From contig VYZB01000119.1 in assembly GCA_013397455.1 (NCBI GenBank), positions 723,873 through 787,872 on the forward strand: a stretch of DNA of 64,000 nucleotides. Direction: 5' to 3'. This DNA is from Crotophaga sulcirostris (lineage: Eukaryota > Chordata > Aves > Cuculiformes > Crotophagidae). A program made the position numbers and the translations under genes. Under the pieces are notes generated by a model. It saw only the letters and a program-made list of their open reading frames with translations. It did no database searches and was not told the origin of the DNA. Positions within the stretch are counted from its first letter, which is position 1, and every line of letters starts with the position of its first letter. Positions 54,844-64,000 of the stretch are shown here, in pieces.

Positions 54844-57800
54844 CTAAGGTTTTGAAATGCACACTCACTTCTGATTCCTTTCTTGGTAAACAGGAATGCT
54901 ACTCAAGTAAGAACTAATGAACTCTGAGAAAATAAGAAGCACAAAAAAGTAAAGCAAAAAGTGCTCCCAGAGGAACCACTCTGGGAGGTGATGGTATTTT
55001 GATCCAGTAAAAGCCACCATAAACACAAAATGAGGGTGAAGAAGTTTTTTTAGATGATCCCACTGGAAGTGATACCCATGCAGCGTGGTAAACCAGGGGA
55101 CAACCTGAAAAGTAACATGGTCAATCCCAGCCTTCAATGAGCACAAGCAGTAAGTGAATCAGCTCTTAATCTGTTATTTACAGTTGTTCTGTTTTCCAGT
55201 CACAGGCTCTTAGGAGACTGTAATTCCAATATCTCTGATTTTTATGAAAATCCCATCGTTTTTACATATCATACTTTCTGTACATGCAAAAGTTTTGCTG
55301 TTCATACTACATTATAGCTACCAAATGCCAGCTATTCTTCATAAACAGTCTACCATATGACTCCCACATGAAGTATGGAACACGAACATTTTATCCTATC
55401 ATCGCATGCATAAGTATATCACAGAAAGTGCATTATTCCCATACAGATTATACACCCAAGACACAATGGCCATGTCACCTCCCTATCACTAAATATTAAA
55501 ATAGCTATTTAACCAAGTTCAATTCAAAATATACAAATTTAATTAATAAGACATACTTCATCTCTCCATAACTGGGAGCAAAAAGTTTCCTGAGAAAATG
55601 AGCATGCATTTATCTTGGCTGTCAAAATCATTCTTTCCGCACAGAAATAAAAAGATTAGCCCAGATAAAATGTTACTAGGGCAGAGAGCTCATATGCAAA
55701 GTTAGTGCATCTCTTACAGCACCTCTAAGTACCCTTCCATGTGTAATGGAAAATGATCTTTTGATTCAGGTTTTTAATATTCCATAGAAGCACTGGATTT
55801 AGATCATTTCAAATGCATCCCTCAAAAGTTATTTCAGACTTCTCAGGTTGGCTTCTGGTACTTTTTGTTCCATTTTGCATTGATCCTCTCTCAAATTCTG
55901 AAAAATAACAATTGTAAGAGAATACAAGAAAGCAAAGTAAGTCAAAAGTAAGGAAAACCGTGTTCTGAGGATGATTGTCTAAGGACACACTTCCAGCATA
56001 GAGCCTGTGTGCCGTCCTTACTGTGGCTATGCAAGTTTCAGAATGCTTATGTTTCTTTTCAAAAAAATGGAAGTGAATAATAATGGAAACCACAAAAAAA
56101 AAAATCTGAAGACCAGTACATTACATAAATCAAAAATACTATCTTGTCTGCGATTCATAAATTGCAAATTACAGTTGGAAAGTAGAATCTTTTTGTGGTT
56201 TCCAACTGAAGTCAGACATTGAGTAGACAACATTTATGCCTTTTTAAAGAACTCTGGCTTACTGAATGAGTCACAACACTGAGATGATCTCAGAGTTGGA
56301 TCTGCTTCAGCAAATGTTTTATTATTTCATTCACAATTCTCCTAATATCATTTTCTATTATGCTAAACAGTACAAGGACATTAGTCACCATCTGTAAGGT
56401 CGATGCAAGCGCTCAGCTTGAGAGCAGGATTACAACAGCGCACTACAAAGCAGCACTCCTCAAAATGCCATAATAATTTCCAACTCCTTGGAAGGTCGCC
56501 AGATTTTAGACACAAAAACTGCATCAGGTTAGCATAAGTCACTTCAACAGTACCAGCAGTCCACACTGCTTTGTCCATGAACGTGGACAGGTTTGCACCT
56601 AGGTTGATACTCAGTATATCATGAACTAATTCCATCGCTATGGCCACTGGCACAACCGTGAGGAATCAGCAGAGTCTCACCTTCTTACCCTAGTCCTGAA
56701 AGTACTCTATGAGCTGCACATTTTTTTAATACTGTACTATCAGTCAGGGTTTCCATAACTACAAGTTCTTGGGTGCTTCTCAGCAAGCACTCCCTTCTAC
56801 TACTATTTCTCCACGGGAAATGAAGAACTATGTTCACCCAGGCAAGTAAGACCACTGCTGAGCAGTTTGCTGGCACTCAGCTAACTCCATTCACACAAAC
56901 CTAATGGAGAACAATTCACTTCCAGGGTTGCAGAGATTCAAAATTCACCTGCATGACAACAGGTTGTAAAATGAGGGAGCAGGTAACAAAAGAATCAGTA
57001 ACTGCTCAGCTGAGACACTAGCACTATCTCCATAAAGCAGCTCAGGCCATACGTGCCAGTCCCTCGCTAATGAAATGTTGTACATGTTGCTCTCAAGCAA
57101 TGTGTGAAGCACAACCTACAGAAGGTCACCTACTCTCATTTCTGCTCAAAGCCAGACCCCACAGTTTCTACTGGGGATTCCACCTAAATCAAACCCTTGT
57201 CTCATTGGGGAATGACTTCAGCTGTATATTTGGAAGGTGACGCACATTTACACAAGAAAGGGCTCCGCTTTTACAAAACATTTTCAGTTTCATATCTACT
57301 TAAATAAAACTACTGGGAAATACCCTAGGTACTTAAATACATGGTTAAAATACCCTAGAAAATAAAATAAAGGGCAAGGAATCCAGAATAGCTTTGAAAT
57401 AAGGCCATATTCTTCCCAAAAGTCTCTAAAACACTTGGTTAATAGAATATCAACATTCGTTGCAGAGACATGCACCAAAACATATGAGCAACGATTTTTG
57501 CTCTCAGTTGTACCAATTTATGGCAATAAAGCCAATATATTACATGAAAATAACTGCCCATCATTTTGCCATTTGGGGGCAACAGTACTTTGCTCTTCTG
57601 TATTTATTTCACATCAAGATCACATTTTACATCAGGACAGTACTAATATTTGCTTTTCATTTTGGATTGTTTTCAGACCACACTATCAAAGATTTTCTTC
57701 CCCTGGATTAGCTGTCAGTTACATCTTTTTTACTGCTGACAATCTTCTTTATTTTAAATACATATATCATACCCAGAAACCTAACTCCTTCCCAGCCTTT

Positions 57801-58370
57801 GTGGGATTAGTGTAACAGAAACAGAATAACAGAAGTTCATTTTACCAATGAAGAATCAGAAGCAAAGAAAACATGCTGTTGTCTTTTGAAAGAGCACTAT
57901 TGTTCTGAAGCAATGTTAGCACAAGCCTGTCCTCTCCTCTAATGTATAATGTACCCTTGAGGTCAATAATTAATTATATTAAAACTGGATCAGAAAGCCA
58001 CCTAATTTGCTGTATTAGAAGTGTTAAGGGACATAAAATATTTATAAGACTGTAAGAGTTCCTTACAGACAGAAGTGTTCTATTATCTTGACACTGGTCA
58101 GCCCCATTACACTACATATTTTGAAAAGTAGAAAATTCCACGTACAATTGTCTTTTCCCTCTTAGTTTATTTACATCATCATAAAAAGGAACTGTCCAAA
58201 AATACTGTAAAACCTTTCTCTGAGTGTCAGCAACTGTAGAAAGCAATAATCTGCCGCTACCGTCAGCTTTGTTTCAGCAACAGCTGCTCACTTCTACAAT
58301 CTGAAGAATTCAAAGGCTAATCAGAGCAGAACCAAAGGGTGAAAAAACGTGTAAAACAAGTTTGTGACAG

Positions 58371-58375
58371 ATAGC
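58371..58375. repeat. Left flank of LTR, candidate target-site duplication
   Basis: atagc here against agagc at 59130-59134 (4 of 5 bases), consistent with an aged 5-bp duplication. Confidence 0.5.
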
Positions 58376-59129
58376 TGTGGTGGGTTGACCTTGGTTGGAC
58401 ACTAGGTGTCCACCAAGCCGCACTATTACTCCCCTCCTTCCTGGAACTGCTTCAATGGGAGTCCTATCCAAAGGCTGCAGGTGTTCATAGACCGCTCCAG
58501 CATGGGTCCTTTTGATGGGATGCAGTCCCTCAGGAACAGTGTGGGTCCCCCACAGGGCCACAGGTCCTGCCAGCAAACATTCTCCACTGTGGGCTCCTCT
58601 CTCCACGGGGCCACAGGTCCTGCCAGCAAACCTGCTCCAGTGTAGACTGTCCATGGGGTCACAGCCTCCTTCAGGCACATCCAACTGCTCCAGCATGGGT
58701 CCTCCATGGGCTACAGGTGGATATCTGCTCCACCGTGGACCTCCATGGGATGCAGGGGCACAGCCTGCCACACCACCACCTACAGCACAGGCTGCAGGGG
58801 AATGAATCTCTGCTCCAGAGTCTGGAGCAGCTCCTCCCTCCCCTTCTTCACTGACCTTGGTGTCTGCAGAGCTGTTCCTCTCACATGTTCTCACTCCTCT
58901 CTCTGGCTGCAGTTGGTGTTGTGAAGCAGTTTTTACCCCTTCTTAAATACATTATCCCAGAGGTGGTAACACCATTGGTGATGGAATCAGCTTTGCCCAG
59001 CAGCAGGTCTGTCTTGGAGCCAGCTGTCACTGGCTCTATCAGACACAGAGGAAGCTTCTGGCAGCTCCTCACAGAAGCCACCCCTGCAGCCACCCCTCTA
59101 CCAAAGCCTTGCCACACAAACCCAGTACA
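58376..59129 (+). mobile_element. Solo LTR of an avian endogenous retrovirus
   Basis: A 754-bp unit starting tgtggtgggttgaccttgg and ending cacacaaacccagtaca, so with TG...CA termini. No internal retroviral region follows, so it is a solo LTR left by recombination. Inside is a minisatellite-like array: gggccacaggtcctgccagc recurs about 53 bases apart (58555 and 58608), followed by several ctgctcca-tgggtcctccatggg units. A U5-like end follows (ttggtgttgtgaagcag onward). The 5-bp flanks suggest an ERVL-type element; the family is tentative. Open frames across it are not genes. Confidence 0.85.
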
Positions 59130-59134
59130 AGAGC
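59130..59134. repeat. Right flank of LTR, candidate target-site duplication
   Basis: agagc, one mismatch from the left flank atagc. Confidence 0.5.
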
Positions 59135-61455
59135 AAACACCCTCCGTTTTGGTCAGATATCTGTCACACTTCAAGATCTAAAACCATTTACAGGCATTCT
59201 CCAAAGCTTTCAGCATACAATTCTTATGTACACAAGAGACCCCATAGAATCCTACAGGAATACTTCATGGCAAGGAAGCCCAGAGCAACCTAAATGGAGG
59301 TTTTAAACAACTATGTCCTGACAACTCAAATTTCTATGCTTGAAGAAGTAAAGAAATGTAAATGGGAAGGATAAAAATAATGAACTGCAAAGGATTTTTT
59401 TTTGTAGTTGTTTTTGTGCTAAAAAGTCACCCTGTTACTAAATTGGGAATTAAAAGTAAATCTTGAGGGCAATGTAATATCTAGATACAACTGCAAGGCA
59501 TCATTTCAATAGGAATAGCATGTGAAATACACAAATTTACTACAAAAATGAAATCCACTGCATAAGTAAGCAAAGAGAAATTCATGTATCCCAACTACCA
59601 TTTAAATGCACTGTATTTTTAACCTTTATAAAAATATCAGAAGATGCAGGTCCACTGAAACCAAAACTATCAGAGTAACTCGGCAGATGCTATGTAACTC
59701 CCACAAAGGCTTCTCTGGTGCAGGAGATAATCTCAGGGGTGAAACACACAACTAGAGAGAATTGTTGCCAAGTTACAATGCAGGAGATACAAACTGTAAA
59801 TCCCTACTACACTAAATATTTACTTACAGAGACAGGATAAAGCTCCATTTCATAACAGCAAACAGTTTACAGAACATTTTGGTTCAGTTTTTAAAAAAAA
59901 AAGACTGAAGCCTTAGTTTTCACTAGATAAACTAAGATACAAACACATACCATGTGAACCATGAAAAGCAACTGTCTCTGTGTATTTGATTTAAAACACA
60001 TGAATGCCAACTTGTGAGGAAGATCATTTTTTCTATTTCCTCAAATTAAGCACAGAACTCTTTTTTGTTTAATTTTATCTCCCAAGTGAACTTGATGTCA
60101 TGACTAACAAACCTCAGCTTAATGGAATACTGAGCATGCGCTGAGATGCCAATGTTCTTAGTCGATGGAGATGTAAAACAGGTTAGTTTAAGCCTTCAGT
60201 GAAAAAAGATTTCATCTCCACTTAAAATAACTCAAGTACATTATGACCAGTGGTTATGACTCAGGTAAGACAACACTACCTCATTAAACTGTGTATCCAA
60301 GCCCTTGGGCACCAATCCATCTTGTCTATCTGTGGCAATAAATATATCATCCTTGAAAGAAGGGAAAACTAGAAGCACAACTCTGAAAAAGGATAAGAAT
60401 TGGTCTCCTTGTAGGTACAGAGGAAAGCATCACGATTACCACAGCTCATCCTTATCCTTGCTTCAGTACAGCTAAAAAGCTGTTTAACATCAATTAGGCA
60501 GCGTGTGTTGGTCATTTTCCTACCTGTCACCCCCAAATGTTAATATGCTTCTTAACAGAGAGCTGTTATTCGTCTCACAAATATCTGCACTGCAAAATGT
60601 CTTTGCTACAGCTACTGAAAAACATACACAGCAGCGATCATTTCCGATCTTTATTAACCAGCAAGTTTTCCTTTTGATTCCTATCACAGCCGAGGACTTG
60701 CAGCAAGGAAGCCACAAGAAAAGCTCAGTGTGCCAGTAGGTACAAATGATTTCTGCCATTTATTCTACTACTGTATATTTAGTTATGTCACAGCACAGAG
60801 CTTTAAGTTTTGAAAAGCAGGCATCTCCTTTGCTGCATACTGAACCTAGCTACAGTGCAAGTTTCCTCTCCTGTCCTCCAGTTCCTACTAAAATAAATTC
60901 AAGTTTGTACAAAGATCACTGAGTAATTTTTCCACCATGAAATTCTGTTAGAGACAACGGCCTTGCCACTCACATCCACTACTTGATAACACTTTAACAT
61001 TACTCCTTTTGACAGATACCAGTTATGGAAAGTTTCCCTGGAGCACACATACAAGTGTGCTGTCTGTCTCCCCTTCCTCCAGACATCTCTGCCTGTGAGC
61101 CAGCAATGGCACAGACAGCAAGATACGTCTTTCAAAAAGCACAAACACCACCAGGGGCCTTCTACAGATTCAAGATGGTAATAACTGCCACAGAAAATAT
61201 AGGACTTGAAGGGACAGGATTTTTCCCTACCTTTACAAGTAGAGCACATACAACAAGCTCAGAAGACTATTTTCAATCATGTTTCAATCATCAATAGTTT
61301 TTCTCCCCTCACAGTTGCATTTTACTTAAATTTCTCAAGCAGAAAGAGGCAAACTGAAACGATGGAAGCAGAAAACAAGTTATTTGCTCATATTTCAGTA
61401 TAAGATTGGTATTATGACACCAACTGCTCATTTGTATAACTACTTCAGGAATGGT

Positions 61456-61592
61456 GATGACGATCAAAGGGCTGGAGCATCTCCTATATGAGGACAAGAT
61501 GAGAGAGTTGGGCTTGTTCAGCCTAGAGAAGGCTCCAGACCTTACAGTAGCCTTCCTCCCCTTACTGAAAGGGACTACAGAAAAGCTGGTCA
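61456..61592 (+). mobile_element. CR1 fragment, truncated at both ends
   Basis: It matches the ORF2 C-terminal coding stretch of CR1 in sense orientation (gatcaaagggctggagca, gagagttgggcttgttcagc, actgaaagggactacagaaa). Small deletions and the lack of the 3' tail mark it as a relic. Confidence 0.8.
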
Positions 61593-64000
61593 CAATATCT
61601 TTGTGACCAACACGCTTGATCTCACCAGACCTTGGTAATGGCACATGTATTCACAACACAAGTTTTGTGTCATCATCCCTGTGCTTCAGCACATGGTCCA
61701 TTTTGCCTAACTACATTCCTACCAATATACTTTAGAAATCCTGAGTAGCTCTCCCACAGCAGCCCTGCAGGAGACAGAACAACCAGAGGTCATGGTCAGA
61801 CAGCTGCACCACCAGACATGCAGCAGCATACTTCGGGACACAGGCTATTGTGTGCTGAATTATCAGGAAGCAGAACCAGTCAAACAGGTTACAGTATCTG
61901 TATCCTTAGATGAGGTCTAAGAAAGAGGATGAAATGTAAAGCTAAGCAGGTGGGGCCAAGGCTAAGCAAATCCAGCACAAGGTATTTCTGTTCATTTTTT
62001 TCACACACTTGCCAGCTCAGAACTACGTTGTGTGAGGACACAAGCCATGAGAGCTACCTGTATCATCTACAGTTGATGATTGGTCCTGCTGTAACAATCA
62101 GTCCAGAAGAGTCATACAAGCAAATCCAGCGGCGGACACCTTTCTAAACCTAGGACAGCATGAGAATGTCCAGCCTTCCTTCAGGTAAGCACTTCTGCTG
62201 TCATCTATCTTTTTCTTCTTGGTCTGTACCTTCTCTAGCTATAGGCTGCTTCCTCAAAACTCATATCTTCCTTCCATAAAGTCTGTCTTACCAAGTGTAC
62301 ACCTGTATTCCTGGGAATCCTTTGCTATTGCTTTCTCAGCAAGTCCCCATCACTGCACTTGGTGCCGCTGATCACCTCCAGCCTTGTCTCACCAGCTGAA
62401 AAATGCTGTTCGGGAGAAGATTTTACTTGGCAGGTTTGCAATGACCTCGTAAGATAATAGCTGCTCATTGCTTTTTTTCTATAGTAACAGCTAGTTTTCT
62501 TCATAGTAATATAAAATTAAAATCAGGTATAGCAGATTATGCTACCTTATGCAAACACAAATATAACTGCATTTCTTCCAATTTTCTTGTTAATCGTTCA
62601 TAATCACTATTTTAATTCAATAACATCTCACCGTCTTTGTTTCTGTCCAATGAAAAACATAATTTACACATTATGAGAAAAGCACAGAAATAAAAACTGC
62701 AATGCTACATAAAAAAGCCTACTACAGCATCTACCCCATTCAAGTGTTTGTTGACAATGTCAAATGCCATCAAGGACAGATGACCAGTGACAGAAGCCTC
62801 ACCTTCAATAAAACAGAAGGGCAGTCGGAGGCCCCAGCTGCCTGTCCAGCTGTAAGCCTATGAGGATATTTTTAAATGAACATCTAATTCTGGTTCTTAC
62901 CGTTTTGCTTTAGTCACAGTTCTTAAATGAATTTTATCACACAGAAAGACAACCTTCGTATCAACTCACCTTCCTTGGCTTCCAAAGATATCAAGACAGA
63001 GAATGGCCCATCTAGCCTGATGACCACTTCCAAGGCTGAAAAACATCACCCTTGGTTCTAAGCCAAAGCCTAACATTATCTATTTATATATAACATTATA
63101 CATATAGGAGAGAATTTGGGATATTATGATGCTTTGTTTTTACACTTTCCTTGTTCCCTGCAAGTGGTTCAGATGCCAATGAAGAATGCCCAAGCTCCAG
63201 TTGAGAGGGCTACTACTACATCCGAAATTCACCAGCCAAAAGTTTGGACTTCGTGTTTTCATCCAGCAGAATAAATAAATATTTCAACAAGACAATTATG
63301 CCTTACGTTTAATATAGTAATAGAATGTAATATAATATTACGTTATATAACCATTTATGATGACACAATTAGAGACCCCCTAGAGAACCCCAGAGAGATG
63401 TAACCCATGCAAAACATCCAAGAACCACATCCCACCCAGGAACAACTTCACTGTGCTTCCCTGTAGCATTTCTCCTTGACAGGGGCAATGACAGCTGTCA
63501 CCAGACTACGAAGCAGTCAGTTCTAGTCTGAATAGCTACCACTACCAGAGGTCTTGGTGGTAGCTGGGGTCCCTGCAGTGCGTAATGATACAAACAGACA
63601 AGAATTAAAAACAGAAACTCAGTTCCATACCTCGAAGTTCTCATGAAATAAAGTCTATTATATGGTGGTCAATGCCCTGTCACTATCCTGACCCACCCCT
63701 CCTGACAAGCTCCAACAAATCATATGCTTGTTTTTAAAAAAAAGTGATCAGACATGCCTGAGCAGGAGCTCAATTTAAGCACCCTCAGATGCATACAGGA
63801 AAACATATTTGGAAATGAACATCTTGACACAGTAAGACCAATCCATCATTTCTTCTGACGTCCCCTCTTCCAACGAGCTGCAAATCTAACTCTGCCAGGG
63901 TGCCCGTTGGAGCAAGGGGCTGCTAACCTGGTACCAAGGGCTGCACTCACTGACCTTGGCTCTCTCTCTGTGGCCCAGGGTGGCAGCAGCCGGGAGCACC

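Noticed and set aside
54865..55146. Minus-strand 93-codon frame rich in aromatic residues (FVFMVAFTG, LLYFFVLLIF)
   Set aside because: It looks membrane-like, but it has no family match I know, no splice support and A/T-rich composition that gives Phe/Leu/Ile by chance. It could be an unrecognised repeat.
58310..58894. Minus-strand 194-codon open frame and plus-strand frames around it
   Set aside because: They fall inside the solo LTR's tandem array, and repeats without stops explain them. An LTR is not expected to encode a protein here.
63870..64000. Possible TBC1D8 first exon at the window edge (a minus-strand gtcagtgag donor-like site after a G+C-rich run)
   Set aside because: The translated frames do not match the expected N-terminus, and the phase cannot be tested because the sequence ends.

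Overview
This window is vertebrate nuclear DNA and almost certainly from a bird. The genes are split into short GT-AG exons, the interspersed repeats are mostly CR1 LINEs with their characteristic 3' tails, and there is one solo endogenous-retrovirus LTR of avian type. I cannot name the species. There is no operon, CRISPR array, IS element or other prokaryotic system, and I did not find a novel multi-gene system.

Layout: (1) 1-27,195, plus strand, holds the 3' two thirds of NPAS2, the circadian bHLH-PAS transcription factor that is the CLOCK paralogue and BMAL partner. Sixteen coding exons (776-22,929) join into a continuous 707-codon frame ending in TGA. It corresponds to everything after about residue 121 of the mammalian protein; the bHLH and the start of PAS-A lie upstream of the window. 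A long 3' UTR appears to follow, with poly(A) signals near 23.8, 26.8 and 27.2 kb. (2) 27.2-31.9 kb is the tail-to-tail junction. It holds a candidate long 3' UTR of the opposite-strand gene, a 21-base assembly gap and a 192-codon ORF of doubtful status. No RPL31 exon is visible, although RPL31 lies between these genes in mammals. (3) 31,859-54,806, minus strand, holds TBC1D8, a predicted Rab GTPase-activating protein. Twenty exons join in phase to about 1,080 codons covering two GRAM domains, an intact catalytic TBC domain, a degenerate EF-hand region and the C-terminus. The first coding exon is beyond 64 kb. (4) 54.8-64.0 kb is TBC1D8 intron 1, with a solo LTR and a CR1 remnant.

The two genes are unrelated in function; they are convergent neighbours as in other vertebrates, and that synteny supports calling the first gene NPAS2 rather than CLOCK. 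All exon boundaries were set by reading splice sites and checking that phases join without stops.

The most unusual structure is a CR1 copy in an NPAS2 intron (4,943-6,353). Its 5' part is inverted relative to its 3' end, and a perfect 13-bp direct repeat flanks the whole unit. This is what one insertion by a twin-priming-like mechanism would leave, and it is atypical for CR1. Other points of interest are a 51-bp near-perfect direct repeat and a strong G-quadruplex motif in the NPAS2 3' region, and a NPAS2 exon that is open in two frames.
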